From contig LWTK01000032.1 in assembly GCA_003326205.1 (NCBI GenBank), positions 62,001 through 126,000 of the forward strand: a stretch of 64,000 bases of DNA, written 5' to 3'. Within the stretch, counting starts at the first letter, position 1. Each line of letters begins with the position of its first letter. A program made the translations under genes and the position numbers. This DNA is from Nostoc sp. ATCC 43529 (GTDB lineage Bacteria; Cyanobacteriota; Cyanobacteriia; Cyanobacteriales; Nostocaceae). Below are positions 28,024-37,700 of this stretch, one piece after another. The notes beneath the pieces are model-generated. The model was not told the origin of the DNA. It searched no databases and saw only the letters and a list, made by a program, of their open reading frames with translations.

Positions 28024-28299
28024 ATGGCCGTAACAGTCTTAGTTCCTACAGCTCTTCAACAATTTACAAATAACCAAGCTACGGTAGAATCCAGTGGCAG
28101 TACCATTGCTGAACTTGTGGATTCATTAGAACAAAGTTTTCCTGGTTTCAAATCACGATTATGTGATGAAGAAGGAAAGCTACGTCGGTTTGTGAATTTT
28201 TACCTCAATGACGAAGATATTCGGTTTTTAAAAGGTGCAGATACACGCCTCAATGATGGTGATGAAGTCAGTATTGTCCCTGCCGTCGCTGGTGGTTAA
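28024..28299 (+). CDS. MoaD/ThiS-family sulfur carrier protein
   Basis: A 91-residue ubiquitin-fold protein ending in Gly-Gly (PAVAGG), the residue pair that is adenylated and then thiocarboxylated in sulfur carriers. The body has the MoaD/ThiS pattern: an N-terminal strand, [19 protein letters not shown] helix, [15 protein letters not shown] and [16 protein letters not shown]. It probably donates sulfur in molybdopterin, thiamine or cysteine synthesis. Its position after thrC hints at an amino-acid-linked role, as in CysO-type systems, but this is inference. No ubiquitin-like activating enzyme is nearby. Confidence 0.88.
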   Translation: MAVTVLVPTALQQFTNNQATVESSGSTIAELVDSLEQSFPGFKSRLCDEEGKLRRFVNFYLNDEDIRFLKGADTRLNDGDEVSIVPAVAGG

Positions 28300-28352
28300 T
28301 ACTGAAAATACAGTAGAGTTCAAAGTTGCTGAACTATGCTATCAATCCGAAT

Positions 28353-28381
28353 GTAGAGACGTTGCAATGCAACGTCTCTAC
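28353..28381. repeat. GTAGAGACG palindrome, copy 1
   Basis: GTAGAGACGTTGCA pairs perfectly with TGCAACGTCTCTAC around one base (14-bp stem). The same family recurs after argF (41684-41709) and after the helicase gene (44277-44307), each time just behind a plus-strand gene. It could serve as a terminator or mRNA 3' end stabiliser. Confidence 0.85.
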
Positions 28382-28521
28382 AGTGATTTTGATATCAAGC
28401 AGAATCGTTGTCATCGATGAAATCAGCAATATTAAAAGAGTTTAAAAGAGGTTTTTGTCTAAGTTTTAAACTAAACAGATGTAGTCTTGTCGTGATTGAC
28501 AGGTTTATTTTTATTGTTTGG

Positions 28522-30069
28522 CTAATTACAAATTGTTTTGACTGAGCCTTGATGCTCTATCTGGTTACATCTTAGCCGTGATTGCAAAGCATCAATCTTT
28601 TGTAAAAGCGACATTCCCCACACGATAGAAATCGCCAACTTGATGGTCATACCCAAAAGTAAAAGTGCTACGATTCGGGAAGATCTTCTTTGTTGAGCAA
28701 GCCTTTTTTGTTCTTCTGCAAGTCGCGCTTCGACTTCTTTGGCACGTTCAGCCTCTAATGCTTGCTGCATTTCTCGTCGGTCTAATTCTTCACTAGCAGC
28801 TAAAAATCGATAATCTAAGTTGCTTAAGCTTTTACCATTTGCCCAAGTTTGGGCGTCAATTAAGGCTTGACCGCGCAATAAGCGAGATTCATCTTCTTGC
28901 TTTGAGGCTACCCATGCATTAAAACTTTCGTAGTAGGGGCGCAAGTTAGCTAATTTTTTGCCAACCCACTCTAGATTGAAAACTTCTTCATAAATGCGGT
29001 TTTTGATTTTGAGAAAACCTTGCTTTTTAATCACCAAACCAGATAGCAACAGTTCTACTTGTTCTCGACTATCGTCAACGGGTACTTTAATTCCTTGGAG
29101 GATTTGCTGATAAATTCCCAGCAATCTGGCGGCAAATTGTTCGTTTCTGAGAATGCGATCGCGAATTGTCCTCAGATGCTCTGGTTCATCTTGGGATTCC
29201 CATTTTTCAATAATATGCGATCGCACTACATTTTCTATCCAAAATTCTTCTGTTCCTGGAGGAATTTTCAGCTTTCTACCCAGGTCGTCTTTAGATAAAT
29301 TCACAAGCAGTCGACACAGCTTTTGGGTCAAAAATGGTTGCCCTTGTGTCCAAGACAAGATTTCTTGTAAGACTTTTTGGGCATGATTGCCTTGAATATT
29401 TAGCCCCAAAGCTAATGGTTGAGCTTCTTCAAATGTAAAACCATTTACTTCGATAGCTTTGCCAATATTAAATGGGGTAGTATGATTTCGATATAAAATT
29501 AAGTCTGAAGGTGTAGCAACGCCAAAAATTGCGAAGGTAATCCGATTGTACTCTGGATTAATTGCTCGTTGGTTGTAGCAAAATCTAATCAAGCTAAAAA
29601 AGTCATCAACTGGAAAATCTAAGTTCAGAATACTATCAATTTCATCAATAAAAATAAACAATCTTTCGTTAGGAAACTGAGCTAACAGGACTTGCGAAAT
29701 AAAATGACTGAGTTTTTGAACCAAAGAAATATCTTTTTTTTCTTGCCACCAAGTTTTTAGATTAACTTTTCCTAATAGCTGAAAACCTAACCATAAATCC
29801 CCTGCTACTCCTTTGTACCACTGTTCGGGAGTGATATTGTCACAGCCAATATTGGTCATATCAACTGTGGCACATCGAAAACCCTCTTGTTGTAAGCGAT
29901 GTTTTGTTTTAACCATTAATGAGGATTTCCCCATCTGCCTACAGCTGAGAATATAGCAAAAGTCACCTTGTTTTAAAGCATGGTAGAGTTCCACATCTGC
30001 CTTGCGCTCAACATAGCTAGGAGAATCACTGGTGAGGGTACCACCAACTTGGTATCGATAATTGTTCAT
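28522..30069 (-). CDS. AAA-like (STAND-type) ATPase with C-terminal membrane helix
   Basis: A 515-residue protein of the AAA-like family (PF14516 type) that is common in cyanobacteria. It opens with YRYQVGGTLTSDSPSYVERK, then Walker A CRQMGKSSL (43-51) and Walker B LFIFIDEID (Asp142-Glu143), followed by a helical extension (about 290-400) with winged-helix character. Residues 400-460 are highly charged and predicted coiled coil (EAERAKEVEARLAEEQKRLA). One transmembrane helix follows (about 470-490, IVALLLLGMTIKLAISIVWG), with a short tail. In many relatives the same N-terminal part continues into WD40 or TPR repeats; here the protein stops after the membrane helix, so no effector or sensor repeat domain is present. 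It is probably a signalling ATPase at the membrane. Confidence 0.82.
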   Translation of the reverse strand: MNNYRYQVGGTLTSDSPSYVERKADVELYHALKQGDFCYILSCRQMGKSSLMVKTKHRLQQEGFRCATVDMTNIGCDNITPEQWYKGVAGDLWLGFQLLGKVNLKTWWQEKKDISLVQKLSHFISQVLLAQFPNERLFIFIDEIDSILNLDFPVDDFFSLIRFCYNQRAINPEYNRITFAIFGVATPSDLILYRNHTTPFNIGKAIEVNGFTFEEAQPLALGLNIQGNHAQKVLQEILSWTQGQPFLTQKLCRLLVNLSKDDLGRKLKIPPGTEEFWIENVVRSHIIEKWESQDEPEHLRTIRDRILRNEQFAARLLGIYQQILQGIKVPVDDSREQVELLLSGLVIKKQGFLKIKNRIYEEVFNLEWVGKKLANLRPYYESFNAWVASKQEDESRLLRGQALIDAQTWANGKSLSNLDYRFLAASEELDRREMQQALEAERAKEVEARLAEEQKRLAQQRRSSRIVALLLLGMTIKLAISIVWGMSLLQKIDALQSRLRCNQIEHQGSVKTICN

Positions 30070-30164
30070 TTTATTTTAAATATTTTTTATTTCTTAATCA
30101 AATAAAGTTATATAAGAAGAATAAATCTTTTAATTATTTACCTTTTAAGATTTTACCAGAAGTA

Positions 30165-31616
30165 TTAACATCCTGAGTACTTTGCAAGCTGTTGACTAAA
30201 ATAAAGACGATATAATTCACACATGACACAAGCTTGATTGCCGTTGAGTTGTATTAAACCCATGCTTTCTAGTTTATAAGCAGCGATCGCATCTAATTCT
30301 ACCTTGTCATCACTAGCAATTACCTGTTGCATCGCAGACATTAATTCTGGTTCTTTTTGCAGCAAGTTTAATAGTTCTCGCAAATGCTGGCTGTAAATTC
30401 CCATTGGTGTCGAAGCTGTTTCCAATAACATTTCTAGGGTCATTTTTTCCCCAGATAAATGATATAGTGCAAGGCTTACCAAATAAGGATGTCCCCCCAC
30501 CATTGCTTGTAGAGATTCTAAGCGTTTTGCCCCTTGGGAATCTGCTGCCCACTCTAACCCGTAACGCAATGCTAAATCTTGTACCTGGCTCTTGGTAAAT
30601 GGTGGCAGAGTTATTGTAATTCCCACATTAAAAGGCGATTGGTTGAGCTTGAGGGGAACATAAATTTCTGTGGTGTGAACTACCACCATTCGGAGTTTTT
30701 GCCATGTCTGGTCTTGCTTTGCTTGTTCGTGCCAAAATCGCAGCATTGGCAAAAAGTCTTGGGCAATTTTTGGATGTTCAAAAACTCGCTGCACTTCATT
30801 TAAAGCCAAAACCACAGGACTTTCAGCTATGTATTGTAATAAATATGCTTCAAAATAAATTTTGCAGCTGACTTTGCTGCCCATGTCTGTATCCCAAAAA
30901 TCATCAACACAGGGAAGCAGGTTTAGCTGCCTGGTGACATAGATACAAAACCAACGTAAAAATTTATCCAACGAAGCAAAAACTTCTTCGTCAGCTTCTT
31001 GAAAGTCCAAGTAGACAATTTGATAATCTTGCTCTTTAGCAAAAGCAATCATTCGGTTGAGCAGGGAACTTTTGCCCATTTTCTTGGGTGCTTTAATTCT
31101 GATTAAGCAACCAGGGTGTATCAATTCACTACAAATAAGTTCTTCTAATGGAGGGTGTTCGATATATAAAGGAGAACCAAGTGGCACAGGGCCGCTAGGA
31201 TAATCTATCTCGCTAGCTGAAAACACGTCTGAAAAAACCATTTCTAAGCTGCATTTTCTTTTAAAATTTTTTTCTATCTGATTCCCGTGATAACTAGTTT
31301 TAGCTTGCGAAAGGGCGTGGGAAAGGAAAATTTTTTCATTGTTGGTTGTGGGTTTTCCCCATGAGGAACTCTCCTGTAGATGTTTCCTTAAGGCTACATG
31401 CAGATTTTTTTTTGTTACTCTTTTTCCAATGGCTACAGAAAGGTCTTGCCACAACTGAGAGCCAATTTCCTTAATGTAGTGGTTAGCATAGCCTGATGTC
31501 TTTGACATTTCATCATAAGTTTTGCCCAACCACGATTGATACAAAACAAATAATTGAATGGAAGCAAGAGGTTTGTCTTGCAGAATTCTTTCTACAGCTT
31601 GCAGAATATCTTCCAC
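30165..31616 (-). CDS. AAA-like ATPase with N-terminal helical (vMAP-type) domain
   Basis: A 483-residue protein in the same orientation and 95 bases upstream of the related ATPase. Residues 1-80 form a helix-turn-helix-like N-terminal domain (QLFVLYQSWLGKTYDEMSKT, YIKEIGSQLWQDLS) as found on cyanobacterial vWA-MoxR-associated/NACHT-like proteins. The ATPase has Walker A APKKMGKSSLL (about 176-186) and a degenerate Walker B: VVLALNEVQRVFEH, where Asn-Glu replaces the usual Asp-Glu. A C-terminal winged-helix-like segment ends the protein. No membrane helix or effector is seen. The two ATPases could work together; both belong to a group whose members act as signal-transducing NTPases. The Asn in Walker B suggests slowed hydrolysis. 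Confidence 0.78.
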   Translation of the reverse strand: MEDILQAVERILQDKPLASIQLFVLYQSWLGKTYDEMSKTSGYANHYIKEIGSQLWQDLSVAIGKRVTKKNLHVALRKHLQESSSWGKPTTNNEKIFLSHALSQAKTSYHGNQIEKNFKRKCSLEMVFSDVFSASEIDYPSGPVPLGSPLYIEHPPLEELICSELIHPGCLIRIKAPKKMGKSSLLNRMIAFAKEQDYQIVYLDFQEADEEVFASLDKFLRWFCIYVTRQLNLLPCVDDFWDTDMGSKVSCKIYFEAYLLQYIAESPVVLALNEVQRVFEHPKIAQDFLPMLRFWHEQAKQDQTWQKLRMVVVHTTEIYVPLKLNQSPFNVGITITLPPFTKSQVQDLALRYGLEWAADSQGAKRLESLQAMVGGHPYLVSLALYHLSGEKMTLEMLLETASTPMGIYSQHLRELLNLLQKEPELMSAMQQVIASDDKVELDAIAAYKLESMGLIQLNGNQACVMCELYRLYFSQQLAKYSGC

Positions 31617-32160
31617 GGGTGTTCAAGCTTGAAAATTGGTTAAGTAAATGTACTTAAGTTTTATTTGCTCATAATAGCATATTACCGAATAAATACTTGC
31701 AGAAAAAATTTTTTACGAGCAGGCACACTGGCGGCGCATCACCCGCTACGGCAAATGAAATTAAGACTTTCTTTGCCTACTTCCTACTACTCTACAGACG
31801 AGATTAATCTCATCTGTACCCACTTCCCCTATTTCTTGAAAGTATGTCTATAAAGGCGATTATTGACTGGGGATTTTCTTTTAGGCAACTAAATTACAAA
31901 AAGTAAGTTTTAGTCGGAAAAGTAAGTTTTAGTGGGAAAAGTAGAAAATATTCTCGATAATCTTGCATTTTCCATTCATTTTTTGTAGGTTAATAACTAG
32001 CAATTTCACTAAGAAATCAAACGTTTAGTAATCAGCATTCTGGCTACAAAGCGTACTCACAAGCAACCAGATACTCATTTTTTGGGGTAGCTGACAACTT
32101 TGTTTGCCTGGCATTCTTAGTGAAGTAATTCAACTCATTTTATATAAGGAAGAAATTGTT
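31617..32160. promoter_or_regulatory. Upstream region of the double-glycine peptide gene
   Basis: About 540 bases between the divergent ATPase and peptide genes. It contains a 19-bp tandem repeat at 31899-31944 and a small GC-rich repeat near 31720-31760. A 62-codon frame at 31665-31853 runs through repeat sequence and is rejected. A good ribosome binding site (AAGGAAG) lies 8-14 bases before the ATG at 32161. Confidence 0.5.
31899..31944. repeat. 19-bp tandem repeat, 2.4 copies
   Basis: AAAAGTAAGTTTTAGTCGG and AAAAGTAAGTTTTAGTGGG follow each other directly, then AAAAGTAG begins a third copy. The copies differ at one base. Located about 220-260 bases before the peptide gene, they could be binding sites for a regulator. 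Confidence 0.85.
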
Positions 32161-32397
32161 ATGTCTCATATCACTTTTGGACAAGAAGAAATTGCAGTTA
32201 TGACAGAGTTAAACGAAGAAGAAATCAGTGCCGTAGTTGGCGGAACTGGTTCTGATGATGATCTCGTAGATATAGATGATATAAATATCCTCAACGGAAG
32301 CCTTAACGATATCAATGTCAACGTACTTGGCATTCAAAACACCAATGTAGCAGCAGCCCTTTTGGGTGGACTAGCTAAAACCCTCGGCTTTAACTAA
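32161..32397 (+). CDS. Double-glycine leader peptide (bacteriocin-like precursor)
   Basis: A 78-residue peptide. The ATG at 32161 is chosen because AAGGAAG stands at the right distance upstream; a longer frame begins earlier without such a site. The leader ends in MTELNEEEISAVVGG, the typical pattern (acidic/hydrophobic helix then Gly-Gly at 27-28) recognised by C39 peptidase exporters. The core of 50 residues is acidic and Asp/Asn-rich (TGSDDDLVDIDDIN...) with a hydrophobic Ala/Gly C-terminal part (AAALLGGLAKTLGF). It contains no Cys, so no lanthionine or disulfide bridges are expected, and no modifying enzyme is encoded nearby. Export and leader removal by the ABC protein downstream are likely. 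Similar precursors in cyanobacteria are called bacteriocin-like; activity is unproven. Confidence 0.8.
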   Translation: MSHITFGQEEIAVMTELNEEEISAVVGGTGSDDDLVDIDDINILNGSLNDINVNVLGIQNTNVAAALLGGLAKTLGFN

Positions 32398-32718
32398 ATT
32401 TTAAAAAATGCAGAACAGGCTGTGCTATCAAAACTTTTTCATTATGTTCTGTAGGAAGAGTCTAAGCTTAAACAGCACTATTAATGGTTAGAGAAGTTTT
32501 GCTAGCAAATTACACAGTAAACTGCTGATAAAGTTATGAGCGGAGGAAGCTTCCGCTCACTTTCTTTATAATCTTTAGACAAAATTCAAAATTTAAAAGC
32601 TTGATTTACTCAGGTTTGGCGTTTCATCAGATGCTAAATTAGTGATTGCAGCAGCAAAATTTTAGTGTTTCCAAATTGTTCCCTATTTTGACTCCCATGT
32701 AAATTGGGATGGTGTTCG
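32398..32718. other. Intergenic region after the peptide gene
   Basis: About 320 bases without a gene. It contains the terminator at 32538-32567 and then AT-rich sequence that probably carries the promoter for the exporter genes. Confidence 0.5.
32538..32567 (+). terminator. Intrinsic terminator after the double-glycine peptide gene
   Basis: GAGCGGA (32538-32544) pairs perfectly with TCCGCTC (32552-32558) around a 7-base loop, followed by the T-rich tail ACTTTCTTT. It would separate high-level peptide transcription from the exporter genes. Confidence 0.75.
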
Positions 32719-34158
32719 GTGACTAGCCAAAAAAGTAACCTGTTCCGTAAAGAAGCTTTAGAGCGTATTTCTTCACCTGAAGAACTAGACCAAATTATGG
32801 AGGTAGTCAGCCCGAAAAAGTGGCTACCTCTAATTGCTGTTGGTTCCTTGGTGGTGACAGGGCTGAGTTGGAGTTTTTTGGGTCGAATTCCAATTACGGT
32901 GACGGGTACTGGCATCATAGTTTATCCCAGCACGGTTACTTCATTTCAGTCACCGATCGCCGGCAGGTTGCGAAGTGTCAACGTTCGTGTTGGCGACTTT
33001 GTAAACAGAGGAGATGTGCTGGCAACCTTAGACCAAAGTGAACTCACCAAACAGCTACAATTAGTACGCTCAAAATTAGAGCAACTACAGCAAGAAGATC
33101 GCGAAGCTAACTTAGTGCAACGACTACGGCAAAATGCAGATCGACAGGCCATTCAACAGCAACGCCAATCTTTGCAGCAAAATCTTCAAACACTACAAAA
33201 GCTAACGCCGATTTTAAGAGACAAAGGGCTGGACTCAATCCAACGCGATCGCACTACCCAAATACAAAGCCTACAATCTTTACGGGAACTGCTGCCGACT
33301 TTCAAACAGAGATTCGATAACCGCAAGCAACTATTGGCAGATGGAGCAATATCAGGAGATACAGTACTACAGTCACAGCAAGATTATCTCAACGCTGTCA
33401 CACAAATTAACGAAGCCGAATCTCAACTCAAGCAACTGGATGTCAAAGAAGCAGACGCCCAGCGCCAATACCTAGAAAATCTCAACTCCATTAAAGATTT
33501 AGAAACTCAGTTAAAGCAGCTAGATAGTAAAGAAGCAACATTGGCACAACAAGACCTAGAAGTTGTCACTAACCGCAAAAAAGAAATTCAGGAAGTGCAG
33601 CGGAATATTACCCAATTAGCAGTGCAATTATCGAGTAACAGCTTAATCAAAAGTACTTACTCAGGAAGGATTTTAGAAATTTCGGCAACACCGGGACAGG
33701 TTGTCTTACAGGGTACACCCATAGGAGCGATCGCTGCACAAAAGCGATCGAGTCAACTGGAGACTGTAGCATTTTTTCCCGTGGGTGAAGGTAAGCAAAT
33801 TCAACCAGGAATGAAGTTACAAGTCACACCTAATACAGTACAACGGGAACGCTTTGGTGGCATCATTGGCGCTGTTACAGATGTCTCAGCTTTTCCCGTA
33901 ACCAAAGAAGGTGCATTAAGCGTAGTAGGCAATTCCGAATTCGTTCAAGGTTTGATGTCACAAGGGCCACAAATCCTCATCACCGCCCGACTGCGACCAG
34001 ACCCTTCCACAGTCAGCGGCTACAAATGGTCTTCTTCCCAAGGGCCGCAGATGAAAGTAACTTCTGGAACCACTACCTCTGTACAAGTCACCGTCGAAGA
34101 ACGTGCCCCGATTACATTTGTCTTGCCAATTTTGCGATCTTGGAGTGGGGTTTATTGA
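32719..34158 (+). CDS. HlyD-family periplasmic adaptor of an NHLM-type peptide exporter
   Basis: About 479 residues from the GTG at 32719 (VTSQKSNLFRKEALERISSP); an in-frame TTG lies 15 bases upstream. One transmembrane helix is near residues 38-60 (WLPLIAVGSLVVTGLSWSFL). A lipoyl/barrel-sandwich half follows (QSPIAGRLRSVNVRVGDFVN), then a long coiled-coil hairpin (about 105-295, Gln/Leu-rich), then the second lipoyl half (STYSGRILEISATPGQVVL) and a beta-barrel end. This is the membrane fusion protein that links an inner-membrane ABC exporter to an outer-membrane channel. The N-terminal phrase ALERISSPEELDQ is typical of the NHLM bacteriocin-system HlyD group. It lies directly upstream of the exporter, separated by the 21-bp repeat array. 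Confidence 0.88.
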   Translation: MTSQKSNLFRKEALERISSPEELDQIMEVVSPKKWLPLIAVGSLVVTGLSWSFLGRIPITVTGTGIIVYPSTVTSFQSPIAGRLRSVNVRVGDFVNRGDVLATLDQSELTKQLQLVRSKLEQLQQEDREANLVQRLRQNADRQAIQQQRQSLQQNLQTLQKLTPILRDKGLDSIQRDRTTQIQSLQSLRELLPTFKQRFDNRKQLLADGAISGDTVLQSQQDYLNAVTQINEAESQLKQLDVKEADAQRQYLENLNSIKDLETQLKQLDSKEATLAQQDLEVVTNRKKEIQEVQRNITQLAVQLSSNSLIKSTYSGRILEISATPGQVVLQGTPIGAIAAQKRSSQLETVAFFPVGEGKQIQPGMKLQVTPNTVQRERFGGIIGAVTDVSAFPVTKEGALSVVGNSEFVQGLMSQGPQILITARLRPDPSTVSGYKWSSSQGPQMKVTSGTTTSVQVTVEERAPITFVLPILRSWSGVY

Positions 34159-34200
34159 AGAGGGGCATGGGGCATGGGGCATGGGGGCAGAGGAGTGGAG
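34155..34200. repeat. GGGGCAT heptamer run
   Basis: GGGGCATGGGGCATGGGGCA (about 34163-34182) is a three-copy 7-bp tandem repeat right after the HlyD stop codon and just before the 21-bp palindromic array. Confidence 0.8.
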
Positions 34201-34206
34201 TTCAAA

Positions 34207-34563
34207 AACTCGTTAACGAGTATCAAAGACTCATTCACGAGTATCAAAGACTCGTTGGCGAGTATTAAAGACTCGTTGGCGAGTATCAAAGACTCGTTGG
34301 CGAGTATTAAAGACTCGTTGGCGAGTATCAAAGACTCGCCCGCGAGTATCAAAGACTCGTTGGCGAGTATCAAAGACTCATTCACGAGTATCAAAGACTC
34401 GCCCGCGAGTATCAAAGACTCATTCACGAGTATTAAAGACTCGCCCGCGAGTATCAAAGACTCATTCACGAGTATTAAAGACTCGCCCGCGAGTATCAAA
34501 GACTCATTCACGAGTATTAAAGACTCGCCCGCGAGTATCAAAGACTCATTCACGAGTATTAAA
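34207..34563. repeat. 17-copy, 21-bp palindromic tandem array
   Basis: Seventeen consecutive 21-bp units with the consensus GACTCG-nnnn-CGAGTATYAAA. Each unit is a small hairpin: ACTCG and CGAGT form a 5-bp stem around a 4-base loop. Loops fall into classes: TTAA (unit 1), TTCA (with ACTCA), TTGG and CCCG. Units 3-8 mostly carry TTGG; units 9-17 alternate strictly TTCA/CCCG, making a 42-bp higher-order repeat that expanded later. Because 21 is a multiple of three and the units lack stops, long frames stay open on both strands (SIKDSLA... on plus, ESLILVN... on minus), but these are by-products. The array lies between the HlyD and ABC genes. Confidence 0.95.
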
Positions 34564-34589
34564 GACTCATACTATTTCACGAAATTATT

Positions 34590-34747
34590 GATAAAAATCA
34601 TTCTTCTTGCTCCCCCTGCCTCCTCTGCCTCCCCTGCTTCCCCTGCTTGCCTAAATGAAATGTATCAATCTTAAGTGAAACGGTATCATCCGCTATTCCC
34701 CATGCCCAATGCCCAATGCCCCATGCTCATTCTTTAGCGTTGCTCCT
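34590..34747. repeat. CCCCTGC and CCCAATG heptamer runs before the ABC exporter gene
   Basis: C-rich heptamers (CCTGCCTCCTCTGCCTCCCC, about 34610-34650) and CATGCCCAATGCCCAATGCC (about 34701-34720) fill the space up to the exporter gene. The frame of the exporter is open into the second run, giving a false upstream start at 34709. Confidence 0.75.
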
Positions 34748-37700
34748 ATGATCTTGTGGCGAAATCTCCAAAACCTACTGAAGCGTAAAAACAAGCGCTA
34801 TCGCACTCCGACTCTGCTGCAAATGGAGATAGTAGAATGCGGCGCTGCGGCTTTGGGAATTATTCTGGCTTACTATGGTCGTATTGTCCCGTTGGCAGAA
34901 CTGCGGCAAGCGTGCGGTGTGTCGCGGGATGGAGTTAGTGCTTTGAATATCTTGAAGGCTGCCAGAAATTACAAATTAACCGCCAAGAGCTATAAAACCA
35001 ACTTGGCCGCCCTCTCTCAGTTAAAATTTCCCTTCATTGTATTTTGGAAATTTAACCATTTCCTAGTAGTAGAAGGATTTGGCAAACAGCGAGTTTATCT
35101 CAACGATCCTGCTACTGGACGACGCTGGGTTTCTCTAGAAGAATTTAGCGGCGCTTACACAGGTGTGGTGCTAGTTTTAGAGCCTAGTTCCGAGTTCCAG
35201 CGAGGGGGACGTAAACCCAGCACTATTGTCGCTTTGTGGTCACGGCTGCGAGGCTCAATTGGGGCATTACTTTACTGTGTGCTGACGGGATTTTTGCTCG
35301 TGATTCCTGGACTGGCCATACCTGCATTCTCCCAAATATTTGTAGACAACATATTAATTGAGCGCCGGGATGAGTGGTTACGTCCACTGATTTTAGGGAT
35401 GATTTTCACAGCCGGACTCAAAGGATTTTTGACGCTGCTACAGTTACAGTTTTTGCGTCAGCTGAAAATTAAATTGTCAGTGGGTATGAAGAGTAAGTTT
35501 CTCTGGCATATTCTTCGCCTACCCGTGAGTTTTTATGACCAGCGGTTTGCTGGGGAAATCACTAGCCGCGTGCAACTCAATGATAGTATTGCGAATATAC
35601 TTTCGGGTCAATTAGCTACTACGGTAATTGCAGCAGCCTCAGTATTTTTGTATGTGGTAGTGATGCTGCAATATGATGTGATATTGACCTTAATTGCGAT
35701 CGCCCTTGTTGCTGTTAACCTCGCTGCCTTACAGTGGGTGAGAGGGCAGCGCGTGGATGCCAACACCAGACTCATCCAAGAATATGGAAAAGTCAGTGGT
35801 GTAGCGATTTCCGGTCTTCAGAGCATGGAAACACTCAAGGCCTCAGGGTTAGAGTCAGATTTCTTTTCGCGGTGGGCGGGTCATTATGCCAAAGCCATCA
35901 ACACCGAACAGGAATTAGAAACAACAAACCAGACATTAGGAGTTTTACCAGATTTCTTGTCAGCGATCGCCTCTATGCTACTTTTAACTGTAGGCGGTTT
36001 GCGAGTCATGGATGGAACCATCAGCATCGGTATGTTAGTAGCCTTTATGGCGATGATGCAAAATTTTTTCCAGCCGATAAATAACCTTGTCAACCTGGGA
36101 AGCGACCTGCAAAAGATGGAAGGAAATCTGACTCGCCTCGATGATGTCTTGCTTAACCCCATTGACCGACAGTTGGAGCAGGGGAGCAGACGCTCTGACA
36201 CGGAGAATTTATTACAAACACTCTCCGCGTCACAGCGTCTCTCCCTCTTTGCGTCTTCTTCACTCCCCCTTGCCAAACTCAGGGGATATGTTGAATTACG
36301 CAATGTGACATTTGGCTATAGCGAAATTGCTCCACCCCTGATTGAAAACTTTAATCTCTCTCTCCAACCAGGGCAGCGAGTGGCTTTGGTGGGTGGCAGT
36401 GGTTCTGGTAAGTCTACCATTGCCAAACTTTTATGCGGGCTGTACCAACCGTGGCAAGGAGAAATCCTGTTTGACGGCAAACCCAGACAGCAAATTCAGC
36501 GCCAGGTACTAGCCGATTCTATATCTGCGGTGGAGCAAGAGATTTTATTGTTTGCTGGCAGTGTCAGAGACAACTTAACACTTTGGGACACTACCATACC
36601 CGACAGCCATTTAGTCCGCGCTTGTCAAGATGCCGCACTCCATGATGTAATTCTTTCTCTGCCAGGAGGTTATGGTGCTGACCTGTTAGAAGGTGCTACT
36701 AATTTGAGCGGTGGTCAGCGACAACGGTTGGAAATTGCCCGTGCTTTGGTGAATAATCCCAGTATCCTGGTTATAGATGAAGCTACTAGCGCCTTGGATG
36801 CTGAAACAGAAAAGACCCTCACTCGTAATCTGCGTTTGCGGGGTTGCACTTGCATAATTGTGGCACATCGACTTTCCACCATCCGAGATTGCGATGAAAT
36901 TATTGTCCTTGATGGCGGCAAGATAGTCCAACGAGGAACCCATGAAGAATTACAGCAGATTGAGGGAGTTTATTTACAGTTGATTCGTAGTGAGGGAGCA
37001 GGGGAGGCAGGGGAGGCAGGGGAAGAAAATACTTCTTTATCCACCTCATCCCCCCATCTCCCCATCTCCCCATCTCCCCTAAATCAAGGAGAATACTATC
37101 GCTTTGCGGGCAATGAATCGCTACTATTAAACGATCCGCAGACAATTTGGGTAGTAAAATCTGGTTACTTGGCGCTATTTGCGATCGCTTTCAATGATGG
37201 CATTCCACAAGGAACTCGTCGCTACTTATTTAGTATCACAGCAGGACAGGCGATGTTTGCCACTGCACCAAGTTTAGATAAACAGCAGGAAATTTTAGCG
37301 GTGTTCTTTGAAGAGACGGAACTCCTGAAAGTATCGAGAGATGAATTTAATCGGTTGTTTGTTGATGCGAATAGAGAAGCAGTAGCTTTTATAGAAGGCT
37401 GGATTTATCAATTAAGTTCGGTAATTTCTGGCATCACTAAACCAACCACACCACTATTACCCCAAGGAATTCACCACTATTCATTAGCCAAAAACCAAAT
37501 CTTCCAACCTCAAGGTTATATATCGTGGGTGCAAATCTTACAAGGGCGTGTTAAATGGATGGGGTTTGAAGATCTGCTGTTAACTTCTGCCTCTGGTATG
37601 TTACCCATACATCCAAATATGTGGTTAGAGGCATGTGAAAAAGTTGAGTTGCAAACCTTTAGTACTCTAGAAATCACAGATGTAGATACTTTGTTAGACG

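Noticed and set aside
31665..31853. 62-codon plus-strand frame upstream of the peptide gene
   Set aside because: Contains dispersed repeat sequence and has no protein-like features.
34152..34553. Minus-strand frame of 133 codons reading (ESLILVN)n
   Set aside because: By-product of the same array; composition and repetition follow directly from the DNA unit.
34207..34563. CRISPR array
   Set aside because: Units are strictly tandem at 21 bp without unique spacers, and no cas genes are nearby.
34174..34674. Plus-strand frame of 166 codons reading (SIKDSxA)n
   Set aside because: It is the translation of the 21-bp palindromic array; the minus strand is open in the same way. No start signal or homologous protein is evident.
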